From assembly GCF_003583925.1 (NCBI RefSeq), contig NZ_QYCN01000001.1, forward strand, positions 106,094 to 170,093: a DNA stretch of 64,000 nucleotides, written 5' to 3'. The notes under the pieces were generated by a model, which was given only the letters and a program-made list of their open reading frames with translations, was not told the DNA's origin and searched no databases. Below, piece by piece: positions 52,647 to 60,987 of the stretch. The position numbers were made by a program, and so were the translations under genes. How positions within the stretch are numbered: the stretch's first letter is position 1; every line of letters begins with the position of its first letter. The stretch comes from Hymenobacter rubripertinctus. Its GTDB lineage: Bacteria; Bacteroidota; Bacteroidia; Cytophagales; Hymenobacteraceae.

Positions 52647-52845
52647 AAAGGTGGCCGGACCCCGATTGGGGGGCGAGGCTGAAAAGGGAATCCGGTTCAA
52701 AGCCGGTGCTGTCCCCGCAACTGTACGCTTCAGGAGTTGGCGCGTCATCACCAGCCACTGTTTCCGGCCGGTTCTTTCTTTCACCAGAGAGGGCTACCGA
52801 AATGGGAAGGCGACGCACCCGGAGCAAGCCAGGAGACCTGCCTTT
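52647..52845 (+). ncRNA. Cobalamin riboswitch
   Basis: Conserved core of the B12-sensing riboswitch: GGGAATCCGGT, then GCTGTCCCCGCAACTGTA, the B12 box GCCACTG (52754-52760), GGGAAGGCG and AGCCAGGAGACCTGCC. The closing stem pairs AAAGG (52647-52651) with CCTTT (52841-52845). It precedes a TonB-dependent receptor and a BtuG-like lipoprotein gene by 180 bases. Binding of cobalamin would lower their expression; the expression platform between 52846 and 53025 is not clear. Confidence 0.95.
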
Positions 52846-53025
52846 GCGTTTCCCCATGTTCAGCGTCTTCGGAGGAAAGGCGGAGAATGACTACAGGTGC
52901 GCCCTTTCGGGGCGTGAAACACCCTTCTGTTTTCAACCTCGGCCTTGGGGGGCAACCCGTGCTTCGGCCCCTGCCCGACAAGGTTTTGAACTGAATTTTT
53001 CGATTGCGAAAATTTGGTTCGGACG

Positions 53026-54990
53026 ATGTACTTCCCTGGATTCCGGCCGTTTAGCGGCCGGCAGGTGCTGATGGCCGCCTGGCTGGTTACGGCCGGGCCG
53101 GCCGCGGCCCAGCGGGCGGCCCCCACCGATACGCTGGCCCGCCAGCAGCTGCCCACCGTGCGCGTGGCCGGACTGCGGCCGGAGCGCTTTGCCGTGGGCA
53201 GCCGCCGCCTCACCCTCGACTCGGCGGCGCTCAGCAACTACCGCACCGGCACGCTCACCGACCTGCTCAGCGCCCGCACGGCGCTCTACCTCAAAAACTA
53301 CGGCCCCGGTCAGCTGGCCTCCATCACGCTGCGGGGCACCTCGGCCCGGCACACGGCCGTGCTCTGGAACGGCGTCAACATCAACCTGCCCTCCCTGGGC
53401 GAGGCCGATTTCTCGCTGCTGCCCGTGAGCGGCACCACGGCGGTAACCGTGCAGCCGGGGCCGGCGGCGGCCACCTATGGCAACGGCGCGGTGGGCGGCA
53501 CGGTACTGCTCTCGTCGGGGGCGGAGTCCGACACCTGGGGGCGGGGCGGGCAGGGTTCGGCCCAGACCGATTACGGCAGCTTCGGGCTGCGGGCCGGTTT
53601 GCTGACGGCCGGCTTCAGCAACCAAAAAGTGGCCGTGCGCACCAGCGCGGGCTACCGGCAGGCCGAAAACGACTTTCCCTACTACCTGCGCCAGATTGGG
53701 GGCCGGGTCCGGCGGCGTCAGCAAAATGCCGCCCTCCGTCAGACCAGCTTCACCCAGGACGTAACCCTGCGCCTGGGTCAGCGCAGCGAGGTGAGTGCCG
53801 CCATCTGGCTCACCGACGCCGACCGCCAGATTCAGCCCGGCCTGGGCACCAACAACACCCACGCCCAGGAGCGCGACCAGAGCCGCCGCCTGCTGGCCAG
53901 CTACCGCCGCGTGAGCCGGCGCCACGAGTGGACGGCCCGGGCCGCCTGGTTCGAGGACGTGCTCAACTACCGCGACGACCTGAACGGGCTGAGCGAGTCC
54001 CGGGTGCGCACCAGCCAGGCCCAGGCGGAGCACACGTGGCGGGTAGCGGCCACCTTTTCGGCCAAGCTGGGGGCCGAAGCCCAGCACTTCGCGGCCCAGG
54101 TGGACGGCTACGGCCGAGCCCCGCGTACCGAAAACCGCTACTCCGGCTTCCTGCTGCTGCGCTACGACCCGCGCCCCCGCCTGCAACTCTCCCTCAACCT
54201 GCGCCAGGCAGTGCTGCCGGGCCGGCGGCCCCCGCTCACGCCCACGGCCGGCGCCGAGTGGCTGGCCCTGCAAAGCGGCTTCCAGGCCCTGCGTGTGAAA
54301 GCCAGTGCCTCGCGCAGCTACCGCGCCCCCACCCTGAACGAGCGGTACTGGCGGCCCGGCGGCAACCCCGACCTGCTTCCCGAGGAAAGCTTCGGCTACG
54401 AGGGCGGGCTGGTGCATACGCTCACCAACCAGGCGGCCCACCTGCGGCTGCAAACCGAGCTGACGGCCTACCACCAGCTGGTAGACAACTGGGTGCAGTG
54501 GACGCCGGGAGCGGCGTACTGGTCGCCGCGCAATTTGCGGCAGGTGCGGGCCCAGGGACTGGAGGGTAGCAGCACCCTGAGCTGGCGGCCGGGCACCTAC
54601 CAGCTCACGGCCCGGGGTGCCTACGCGTATACCCAGTCGCGGAAAACCCGGGGCACCGCCGCCGATACCGACCCGGTGGACCGGCAGTTGCCCTTCGTGC
54701 CCCTGCACTCGGCCGCTTTCAGCACCGACCACGCCTGGCACGGCTGGCAGCTGGGCACCACGCTCACCTTCACCGGCCAGCGCTACACCGACGCGTCGGC
54801 CACCGATTTTTTGCCCCGGTACCTGCTGCTGAATGCCTCGGTGGGCCGCACGCTGGCCCTGGGGCCGGGCTGGCGGGTGCTGGTGCTGGCCCAGGGCTAC
54901 AACCTCACCAACAAAGAGTACCAAAGCTACCAGAACCGCGCCCTGCCCCTGCGCCACGGCAGCCTGAGCCTGCGCGTGCTCTGGCATTGA
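53026..54990 (+). CDS. TonB-dependent receptor, BtuB-like (probable cobalamin importer)
   Basis: 654 residues from ATG 53026 with a signal peptide (cleavage near AAAQR). The plug domain at ~45-165 shows TLRGTSARHTAVLWNGVNIN, then GGTVLLSS, followed by a beta-barrel ending LRVLWH with aromatic residue near the terminus. Length and plug type match BtuB. The cobalamin riboswitch directly upstream and the BtuG-like gene downstream make B12 or a related corrinoid the likely substrate; this is inference from context. No TonB box was clearly identified. Confidence 0.9.
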   Translation: MYFPGFRPFSGRQVLMAAWLVTAGPAAAQRAAPTDTLARQQLPTVRVAGLRPERFAVGSRRLTLDSAALSNYRTGTLTDLLSARTALYLKNYGPGQLASITLRGTSARHTAVLWNGVNINLPSLGEADFSLLPVSGTTAVTVQPGPAAATYGNGAVGGTVLLSSGAESDTWGRGGQGSAQTDYGSFGLRAGLLTAGFSNQKVAVRTSAGYRQAENDFPYYLRQIGGRVRRRQQNAALRQTSFTQDVTLRLGQRSEVSAAIWLTDADRQIQPGLGTNNTHAQERDQSRRLLASYRRVSRRHEWTARAAWFEDVLNYRDDLNGLSESRVRTSQAQAEHTWRVAATFSAKLGAEAQHFAAQVDGYGRAPRTENRYSGFLLLRYDPRPRLQLSLNLRQAVLPGRRPPLTPTAGAEWLALQSGFQALRVKASASRSYRAPTLNERYWRPGGNPDLLPEESFGYEGGLVHTLTNQAAHLRLQTELTAYHQLVDNWVQWTPGAAYWSPRNLRQVRAQGLEGSSTLSWRPGTYQLTARGAYAYTQSRKTRGTAADTDPVDRQLPFVPLHSAAFSTDHAWHGWQLGTTLTFTGQRYTDASATDFLPRYLLLNASVGRTLALGPGWRVLVLAQGYNLTNKEYQSYQNRALPLRHGSLSLRVLWH

Positions 54991-55027
54991 TTCGTCACCT
55001 TCTTTTCCCTAAACCCTTTCTTAACCG

Positions 55028-56113
55028 ATGAAGCCATTATCCGCTTTCACGAGCACCTACGGCCGCCTGCTGCTGGGCAGCGCCGCCGCCTTCAGTCTGC
55101 TGGCCTGCGAATCGAATGAGGCACCCCGCCCCGTCACCATCCCGACCAACAGCGTGCTGGTGGTGAATGAGGGCAATTTCCAGAAAAGCAACGCCGATAT
55201 CAGCGTAGTGGGGCGCAGCAGCGGCAGCGTGCTCTACAAGGCCGCCTTCCTGGATGCCAACAAAGCGGCCCTGGGCGACGTGGCCCAAAGCCTCACCATT
55301 GAAGGCCCGCGGGCCTACGTGGTGCTCAACAACAGCAACAAGGTGCAAGTCGTGTCCCTGCCTCATTTCGAGGCTGTCGCGAGTATCGAAGGCCTGAAGC
55401 TGCCCCGCTATTTCACGGCTGCTTCCGCCAGCAAGGGCTACGTAACGGAAACGGTGAAGTATGACGGCAACAACGGGCAGGTGTCGGCCATCGACCTCAC
55501 CACCAACAGCGTCCTCAAAACAATTAGCGTGGGCGTTCAGCCCGAAAAGCTGCTGGTCGTGGGCTCCCGGCTCTACGTGACCAACAGCGGGGGCAACACC
55601 GTCACGGTCATCAACACCAGCACCGATGCCGTGGAAGGCACTATTCCGGTGGGCGATTCGCCTAACAGCCTGGCCGCCGACCAGGCCGGCAACGTGTGGG
55701 TGCTGAGCGGCGGCAAGGTGGCCTACAACGCCGACTACTCGGTGGATTACGCCCGCACCACCAAAGGCAGCCTCTCCCGCATTGTACCAGGCCAGCTCAC
55801 AGCTACCACCCGGGAAATGGACTCCAACCAGAGTGCCCCGGGCCGCCTGACCATCAACGGCAGCCGCAGCCAGCTCTACTACACCTATAAGGGGGCCGTG
55901 TACACGCTGGCCGTCACCGATGCCGCCCTGCCCGCTACCCCGCTCATCAAGCGCCGGTTTTACGGCCTGGGCATCGACCCCCAGGACAACACCATCTACG
56001 GCGGCATCGGCTCGTTCACGGCGGCCGACAAGGTCATCCGCTACCGCAGCACCGGCGCGCCCATCGATTCGTTCACGGTTGGCATCGGGCCAAATGGCTT
56101 CGTGTTTTACTAA
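55028..56113 (+). CDS. Surface beta-propeller lipoprotein, DUF5074/BtuG-like
   Basis: 361 residues with a lipoprotein signal (FSLLAC, Cys27) and repeated propeller-blade strands: VLVVNEGNF, PRAYVVLNNSNKVQVVSL, RLYVTNSGGNTVTVINTS, and GNVWVLSGGKV. This pattern matches the YncE-like/DUF5074 family that includes BtuG of Bacteroides, a surface protein that captures B12 and hands it to BtuB. It lies 37 bases after the receptor gene under the same riboswitch. The BtuG assignment rests on family and context. Confidence 0.85.
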   Translation: MKPLSAFTSTYGRLLLGSAAAFSLLACESNEAPRPVTIPTNSVLVVNEGNFQKSNADISVVGRSSGSVLYKAAFLDANKAALGDVAQSLTIEGPRAYVVLNNSNKVQVVSLPHFEAVASIEGLKLPRYFTAASASKGYVTETVKYDGNNGQVSAIDLTTNSVLKTISVGVQPEKLLVVGSRLYVTNSGGNTVTVINTSTDAVEGTIPVGDSPNSLAADQAGNVWVLSGGKVAYNADYSVDYARTTKGSLSRIVPGQLTATTREMDSNQSAPGRLTINGSRSQLYYTYKGAVYTLAVTDAALPATPLIKRRFYGLGIDPQDNTIYGGIGSFTAADKVIRYRSTGAPIDSFTVGIGPNGFVFY

Positions 56114-56163
56114 CTTACCCGCCCTTTACCTACGCTCGTCTTTCTGAGCTTGAAAACGAAACG

Positions 56164-56191
56164 GCCCCGCCTCTCCCAAAAGAGGCGGGGC
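56164..56191. terminator. Terminator after the B12 operon, shared with the convergent gene
   Basis: An 11-bp stem (GCCCCGCCTCT and complement) with a six-base loop lies 50 bases after the stop of the BtuG-like gene. On the minus strand it is followed by CGTTTCGTTTTC, so it can also end the small lipoprotein gene. Confidence 0.8.
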
Positions 56192-56216
56192 TGTTGCGTG
56201 CCGGGGGGTATAGGAG

Positions 56217-56492
56217 CTAATCGGCAATGCCGTCGTGGTTGCGGTCTTTGGCGTTGGCTGCTTTTTCGTACTGCCGACGGCCGGTCGTGCGGTTGGTATC
56301 GGCTCGCAGGCCGGCCGTAGCCGAGTCGGCCCCGGCGTTGTCGGGGTGCAGGGCTGCGGGGTCGAGACTTTTGTTGTCGCCGCGCTCCACGTTGGTGGAG
56401 CCGGTGTCGGTGCCGGTATTGCAGGCCGAGAGCAGGCCGGTGAGCAGCAGGGCGGCGGCGGCGGGGCGCAGCAGGGAGAAGGTCCGTTTCAT
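56217..56492 (-). CDS. Small lipoprotein with Ca-binding-like C-terminus
   Basis: 91 residues from ATG 56492 (MKRTFSLLRP). Lipoprotein signal with LLSAC, Cys24. The rest is hydrophilic and low complexity, ending KDRNHDGIAD, which resembles a dockerin/thrombospondin-type calcium-binding loop. No family was recognised. It converges with the B12 operon. Confidence 0.65.
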   Translation of the reverse strand: MKRTFSLLRPAAAALLLTGLLSACNTGTDTGSTNVERGDNKSLDPAALHPDNAGADSATAGLRADTNRTTGRRQYEKAANAKDRNHDGIAD

Positions 56493-56703
56493 GAGTGGGA
56501 GCATATGCGGGCGGTGAGAACAGGAGAACTATTAATTAGCTGTACGGCTGACCGCCCGGCTGGTTTTTGCGTACACGGAATCCGGCGGCCCAATCGGGCC
56601 GCCGGATTCCCCCATCACTCCTCTGCCTGCTTGTCTATGTCGCAACGCTGTCCGTAACTTCCCGTCGGGGCCGACGGGCCGGGGCCAAGCAGGCCCGCAC
56701 CCG

Positions 56704-56711
56704 TATCTTTG
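56704..56711 (+). promoter_or_regulatory. -7 element before the gene at 56734
   Basis: TATCTTTG matches TAnnTTTG, 23 bases upstream of the ATG at 56734. It would drive the small membrane protein and the overlapping regulator gene. Confidence 0.65.
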
Positions 56712-56733
56712 CGGCCGGCCCCTACACGCTGCC

Positions 56734-57087
56734 ATGAACCGATCCACTGCCCCACCTGTTAGCTACCTGCCACTGCTCCGGCGCGTGGCCCTGCTGGCCG
56801 GCATCAGCCTGCTGCTGGCCCTGCTGCTCACCGCGTATCTGTACGACACGCAGGACCACTTCTTTAGCCGGCTGTTCGGTGCTTTTTTCGTATTTTTCTG
56901 GCTACTGGCCGTTACGTTCCTCGGAGCGGTGCCTTTCGTAAGTTGGGCAGCGGCCAATTGGTTCGGTGCCACCTGGTCTGATGCCGCCCCGGCCCCCGTC
57001 CGGCGCAAGCGTCCACCGGCAAGCCCCGCTGTTCCCCGTAAACCCACGCGTGCTACTACGCGGCTGAACTCAACCCAACACCCGTGA
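56734..57087 (+). CDS. Small two-span membrane protein
   Basis: 117 residues with two transmembrane segments (about 17-36 and 47-70) and a basic, Pro/Ala-rich cytosolic tail of ~40 residues. No family was recognised. Its stop (TGA) overlaps the GTG start of the HMA-AraC regulator, so the two are translated from one message and may work together, for example in metal sensing. Confidence 0.65.
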   Translation: MNRSTAPPVSYLPLLRRVALLAGISLLLALLLTAYLYDTQDHFFSRLFGAFFVFFWLLAVTFLGAVPFVSWAAANWFGATWSDAAPAPVRRKRPPASPAVPRKPTRATTRLNSTQHP

Positions 57088-57656
57088 AAACGACGCTCCT
57101 CCACATCAAAAACATGGTTTGCCCGCGTTGCATCGAGGCCGTGCGCAACCTGCTCGTCCAGGCAGGCTACACCCCCACCGACGTTACGCTGGGCCAGGCC
57201 CAACTCGACAACGACACGCCCGTTGACCCGGCCACCGTGGCTCCGCTGCTGCGCGAAGCCGGCTTCGACGTGGTGATGGGCCGGGCCGACCAGCTCACGG
57301 AACAGATCAAAACGGCCCTGGTTGAGTACCTGGAGCACCTGCGCACGGCGCGCATGCCCCTGACTACCTCGGCCTTCCTCACCGACCGGTTCGCGGCCAC
57401 CTACTCCCACCTAAGCAAGGTGTTCTCGCGCACCGCCAACCTCACCATCGAGAAGTACCTGATCCGCCTCAAGATTGAGCGCGTGAAGGAGATGCTGAGC
57501 TACAATGAGATGACGCTGAGCGAAATTGCCGAGAAGATGCGCTACAGTTCCGGCCAGCACCTGAGCAACCAGTTCCGCCAGGTAACGGGCCGCTCGGTAA
57601 GCGAATTCCGCCGCGACCTGCTGCCCCGCCGCCTCTCCCTCGACCAACTGGCGTAG
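57084..57656 (+). CDS. AraC-family regulator with N-terminal HMA-like domain
   Basis: 190 residues from a GTG start. The N-terminal ~70 residues look like a heavy-metal-associated fold with the metal-binding motif M11-V-C13-P-R-C16 at the expected position. The C-terminal ~80 residues hold two helix-turn-helix motifs of the AraC type (KIERVKEMLSYNEMTLSEIAEKMRYSSG then LSNQFRQVTGRSVSEFRRD, split). It may bind Cu(I), Zn or a similar metal and control export genes; none lies nearby. The gene ends at a strong hairpin. Confidence 0.85.
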   Translation: MKTTLLHIKNMVCPRCIEAVRNLLVQAGYTPTDVTLGQAQLDNDTPVDPATVAPLLREAGFDVVMGRADQLTEQIKTALVEYLEHLRTARMPLTTSAFLTDRFAATYSHLSKVFSRTANLTIEKYLIRLKIERVKEMLSYNEMTLSEIAEKMRYSSGQHLSNQFRQVTGRSVSEFRRDLLPRRLSLDQLA

Positions 57657-57669
57657 CGCAAACAGCACC

Positions 57670-57720
57670 GCCCAAAAGCCGCTCAACTACCCGCCAGGGT
57701 CGGTTGAGCGGCTTTTGGGC
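57670..57720 (+). terminator. Terminator after the HMA-AraC gene
   Basis: 18-bp perfect arms (GCCCAAAAGCCGCTCAAC and complement) with a 15-base loop, followed by TTT. It lies 13 bases after the stop codon. Confidence 0.85.
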
Positions 57721-57820
57721 TTTCCGGGTGCTGGTATTCCGGTTTGCCCTCGGAGGCCCCTGCCGCCGGGCTCCTGCGTGCTGGCCCGGGCAGCGGCGCA
57801 GCCTGGCCGCCGGGTGGGCC

Positions 57821-57919
57821 AGCGGTGGCGGCAGCGGTGGCGGCAGCGGTGGCGGCAGCGGTGGCGGCAGCGGTGGCGGCAGCGGTGGCGGCAGCGGTGG
57901 CGGCAGCGGTGGCGGCAGC
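57821..57919. repeat. Minisatellite: eight copies of a 12-bp unit
   Basis: AGCGGTGGCGGC is repeated eight times exactly (57821-57916) plus a partial copy. It lies between the regulator's terminator and the radical SAM promoter. All frames are open across it, but the reading frames give only simple repeats and it lies upstream of the -7 element, so it is probably not translated. Confidence 0.95.
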
Positions 57920-57972
57920 CTGTTCGGGAGCAGCAACGGGACAGCACCGGCCGGTAGCCGTGCGCGGGGCCG

Positions 57973-57980
57973 TACCTTTG
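57973..57980 (+). promoter_or_regulatory. -7 element for the radical SAM gene
   Basis: TACCTTTG matches TAnnTTTG, 36 bases before the GTG at 58017. It supports that start over upstream in-frame codons that would read through the minisatellite. Confidence 0.65.
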
Positions 57981-58016
57981 GGGCACCTTTACCGCCGGTT
58001 GGCGGTTGTTGCTCCC

Positions 58017-60293
58017 GTGTCTACTTCGTCGTCGCCCCGCATCCTGCTCATTACCCCGCCGCTCACCCAGCTCAACACCCCCTACCCGGCCACGGCCTAC
58101 CTGAAGGGGTTTCTGGGCGGGCGCGGCTACCGCGCGCAGCAGGCCGACCTGGGCCTGGAGCTGGTGCTCAGGCTGTTCTCGCCGGCGGGCCTCACGCGGG
58201 TGTTTGCCGAAATTGAGGCCGGGGAGTTTGCCCTCAGCGACAACGCCCGACGGATGGTGCGCCTGCGCACCAGCTACCTGAGCACGATAGCGCCGGTTAT
58301 CCGGTTTCTGCAAAACAAGGACAACACGCTGGCCTCCCGCATCTGCCACGCCCGGTTCCTGCCCGAAGCCAGCCGCTTCGACAACGTGGCCGACCTGGAA
58401 AGCGCCTTCGGCACGATGGGCCTCACCGACCAGGCCCGCCACCTGGCTACCCTCTACCTCGAAGACCTGGCCGACCTGATCAAGGAAACTGTGGGGCCGC
58501 AGTTCGGCTTCTCGCGCTACGCCGAGAAGCTGGCCATGTCGGCCACCACGTTTGAGCCCCTGCACGAGGCCCTGCAAGCCCCCCCCAACCTGCTCGACCG
58601 GATGCTGGAGGAGCTGCTCGATGAGCTGCTGGCCCGCACCCAACCCGACATTGTGGGCTTCACGGTGCCCTTCCCCGGCAACCTCTACGGGGCTCTGCGC
58701 CTGGCCGGCCGCATCAAGCACACCCGCCCCGGCACCTACACCCTGATGGGCGGCGGCTACCCCAACACGGAGCTGCGCACCATCAACGAACCCCGCTTCT
58801 TCGACTATATCGACTTCCTGACCCTCGACGACGGTGAAGGCCCCTGGCTGCATTTAATTCAAGCTATTAGCTTTGAGCTGTTAGCTGTTAGCTCTCCGCT
58901 AGATGAGCTGAACCAGCTGAATCTGGACGAAAGAGCTGTTAGCTATCAGCTAATAGCTAATAGCTCGATTAAGCTCCAACGCACCTTCCTGCGCAATGCG
59001 GCCGGCCGGGTCGAGTACGTCAACCATCCCGCGCCCGACATTCCGCACCCCGAGGTGGGCACGCCCGACTACTCCGATTTGCCGCTGGGCGAGTACCTCT
59101 CGGTGATTGAGGTGCTCAACCCCATGCACCGGCTCTGGAGCGACGGGCGCTGGAACAAGCTCACCATTGCCCACGGCTGCTACTGGAAGCGCTGCTCGTT
59201 CTGCGACGTGACCCTGGACTACATCGGGCGCTACGAAACGGCCCCGGCCACCCTGCTCGTGGACCGCATCGAGCAGATCATTGCCCAGACCGGGCAGACC
59301 GGCTTCCACTTCGTGGACGAGGCCGCCCCGCCCCTGGCCCTGCGCGATTTGGCCGTGGAGCTGCTGCGCCGCCGGGTCAGCATTACGTGGTGGGGCAACA
59401 TCCGCTTCGAGAAAACCTTCTCGCCCGACCTGTGCCGCCTGCTGGCCGCTTCGGGCTGCATTGCCGTGAGCGGGGGCCTGGAAGTGGCCTCCGACCGCCT
59501 GCTGGCCCTCATGGAAAAGGGCGTGACCATTGCCCAGGTGGCCCGCGTGACCGACGGCTTCACCCAGGCCGGCATTATGGTGCACGCCTACCTCATGTAT
59601 GGCTTCCCCACCGAAACGGCCCAGGAAACCGTGGATTCGTTGGAAGTGGTGCGCCAGCTCTTCCAGGCCGGCATCGTGCAGAGCGGCTACTGGCACCGCT
59701 TCTCCATGACGGCCCACTCCCCGGTGGGGAAGAACCCGGCCAAGTACAAAGTGGCCGCTATCGGCCCCGAGCCCGGCAACTTCGCCTGGAACGACCTCTG
59801 GCACGAGGACCCCACCGGCACCGACCACGAGCAGTTCGGTCCCGGCCTGGCCAAGGCCCTCTACAACTACCTGCACGGCGTGGCCCTGGCCGAGCCCCTC
59901 AGCTTCTGGTTCGACTTCCGGGTGCCCAAAACCACCGTGCCCCGGCAGCTCATCCCCAAAGCCCTCCAGGAGCCCACCAAACCCGATTTCGCGAAGCAGA
60001 ACCTGCGCCTGTTCTGGCTGGGCAACGCCCCCGAGCTGCTGCCCCTGGATACCCGCCCCGGAGCCCGCGCCACCCTCGTCTTCTACGAGCAGGCCGAGGA
60101 CTTCGAGCTCAAAACCACGCCCGCCCTGGGCCAGTGGCTGCTGGAGCTGCTCACCCGCCTCAGCACCGACTACGACACCAAACTCCTGCTCAAGGAAGCC
60201 GCCGCCACCTTCCCGGCCGGGCAGTCGTTCGAGCAGTTCCTCCAGTCGCCGGCGTGGTTGCTGCTGCGCGAAAAGGGGCTGCTGCTGGTGTAG
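58017..60293 (+). CDS. Radical SAM protein, B12-binding type
   Basis: 758 residues from GTG 58017 (VSTSSSPRILLITPPLTQLN). The N-terminal half has the pattern of a cobalamin-binding Rossmann domain (LITPPL..., PYPATAYLKGFLGGRGY, DIVGFTVPFPGN) but no clear DxHxxG. The radical SAM core has cysteines 388, 393 and 396 (GCYWKRCSFCD), a CX4CX2C spacing rather than the usual CX3CX2C. Residues ~281-318 are encoded by an inserted repeat (58861-58966). The reaction is unknown. A terminator follows at 60326. Confidence 0.82.
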   Translation: MSTSSSPRILLITPPLTQLNTPYPATAYLKGFLGGRGYRAQQADLGLELVLRLFSPAGLTRVFAEIEAGEFALSDNARRMVRLRTSYLSTIAPVIRFLQNKDNTLASRICHARFLPEASRFDNVADLESAFGTMGLTDQARHLATLYLEDLADLIKETVGPQFGFSRYAEKLAMSATTFEPLHEALQAPPNLLDRMLEELLDELLARTQPDIVGFTVPFPGNLYGALRLAGRIKHTRPGTYTLMGGGYPNTELRTINEPRFFDYIDFLTLDDGEGPWLHLIQAISFELLAVSSPLDELNQLNLDERAVSYQLIANSSIKLQRTFLRNAAGRVEYVNHPAPDIPHPEVGTPDYSDLPLGEYLSVIEVLNPMHRLWSDGRWNKLTIAHGCYWKRCSFCDVTLDYIGRYETAPATLLVDRIEQIIAQTGQTGFHFVDEAAPPLALRDLAVELLRRRVSITWWGNIRFEKTFSPDLCRLLAASGCIAVSGGLEVASDRLLALMEKGVTIAQVARVTDGFTQAGIMVHAYLMYGFPTETAQETVDSLEVVRQLFQAGIVQSGYWHRFSMTAHSPVGKNPAKYKVAAIGPEPGNFAWNDLWHEDPTGTDHEQFGPGLAKALYNYLHGVALAEPLSFWFDFRVPKTTVPRQLIPKALQEPTKPDFAKQNLRLFWLGNAPELLPLDTRPGARATLVFYEQAEDFELKTTPALGQWLLELLTRLSTDYDTKLLLKEAAATFPAGQSFEQFLQSPAWLLLREKGLLLV
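58861..58966. repeat. AGCTATTAGC-type repeat inserted in frame in the radical SAM gene
   Basis: Two imperfect inverted arms (58861-58894 and 58932-58966) made of AGCTATTAGC, AGCTGTTAGC and related units. The frame stays open and encodes about 35 residues such as AISFELLAVSS and ERAVSYQLIANSS. A related copy lies next to rpoC at 25844-25860. Base composition is visibly lower in GC than the host gene. Confidence 0.85.
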
Positions 60294-60325
60294 CGGCCGG
60301 GGCGGTCGGACTCAGCGGCCACACA

Positions 60326-60358
60326 AAAAGAGCCTGATCGTGGAAACCAGGCTCTTCT
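60326..60358 (+). terminator. Terminator after the radical SAM gene
   Basis: Arms AAGAGCCTG and CAGGCTCTT with an 11-base loop, followed by CTTTTT. It lies 33 bases after the stop. Confidence 0.8.
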
Positions 60359-60411
60359 TTTTGGGGTGTTCTGCGGGCATCCGGCCCGGCGGTTGGCCCG
60401 GCGGCAGGGCG

Positions 60412-60831
60412 CTAGCCCGGCAGCGCGTCGTGGCGGGCCTGCACCTGGGCTTTGCAGTCCTGGTAGCCGGCGAGCTGGCGTTGGGCGGCGTCGAGCTCAC
60501 GGCGGCGGCGGAAGGCTCCGCGGCCACCCTGCCCGCCCAGCTGGTCGTCCTGGAGCTTCTCCCGTTCGCGCTTGAGGCTGCGCAGGTGGAGTTCTTCCTT
60601 GGTGCGGGCCTCCCCGGCGGGCATCGTGACTACGCGGCTTTCGAGGGGCGTAATCTGATCCGTGAGGGAGATAATGTTGGCCGTGTCGGTTTCGGCCTCG
60701 CTGGTTTGCAGCGTGGCCGACCGGGCGGCGGCCGTAATCCGGAACTCGGTGCGCTCAATGTCGGCCTGGGTGTCGGCCAGAACGGCCAGGCAGTCGGCGC
60801 GGGTGAGCAATAATTCAACGGGGTACTCCAT
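60412..60831 (-). CDS. Hypothetical coiled-coil protein
   Basis: 139 residues with no signal peptide or membrane segment. Most of it is predicted helical with heptad-like spacing (ADIERTEFRITAAARSATLQ and EELHLRSLKREREKLQDDQL). A Gly-rich break (QLGGQGGRGAF) splits two helical parts. No family was recognised. It may be part of an accessory or phage-derived cluster with the HTH gene upstream, but there is no direct evidence. Confidence 0.65.
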   Translation of the reverse strand: MEYPVELLLTRADCLAVLADTQADIERTEFRITAAARSATLQTSEAETDTANIISLTDQITPLESRVVTMPAGEARTKEELHLRSLKREREKLQDDQLGGQGGRGAFRRRRELDAAQRQLAGYQDCKAQVQARHDALPG

Positions 60832-60987
60832 ACAGATAAGGGATAAGAAGGTGGAAGCAGCGCGGCGGCGTGCCGCCCGGGTCTAACGCTCCCACCAGCC
60901 CCGGTAGTATCCGGTCGGCCAACTATTTTATTCCGCACCGGGTATGCGGGCTTCGTTGGGGCGCGAAAGCGACTGGGATGAGCCGGG

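Noticed and set aside
52933..54987. 684-codon open frame on the minus strand opposite the TonB receptor
   Set aside because: It is a shadow of the high-GC receptor gene: low complexity, rich in Gly/Ala/Arg, no domain pattern, and the plus strand has clear plug and barrel signatures with a riboswitch.
57821..57919. CRISPR-like array
   Set aside because: The units are directly tandem with no spacers and 12 bases long; no cas gene is present.
57744..58016. N-terminal 91-codon extension of the radical SAM protein through the minisatellite
   Set aside because: The -7 element at 57973 lies inside the extension and the family start matches GTG 58017.
57469..58853. Proline/leucine- or Cys/Arg/His-repeat proteins on the minus strand across the minisatellite
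   Set aside because: The repeats come from the 12-bp tandem array read in other frames; they overlap two well-supported plus-strand genes.
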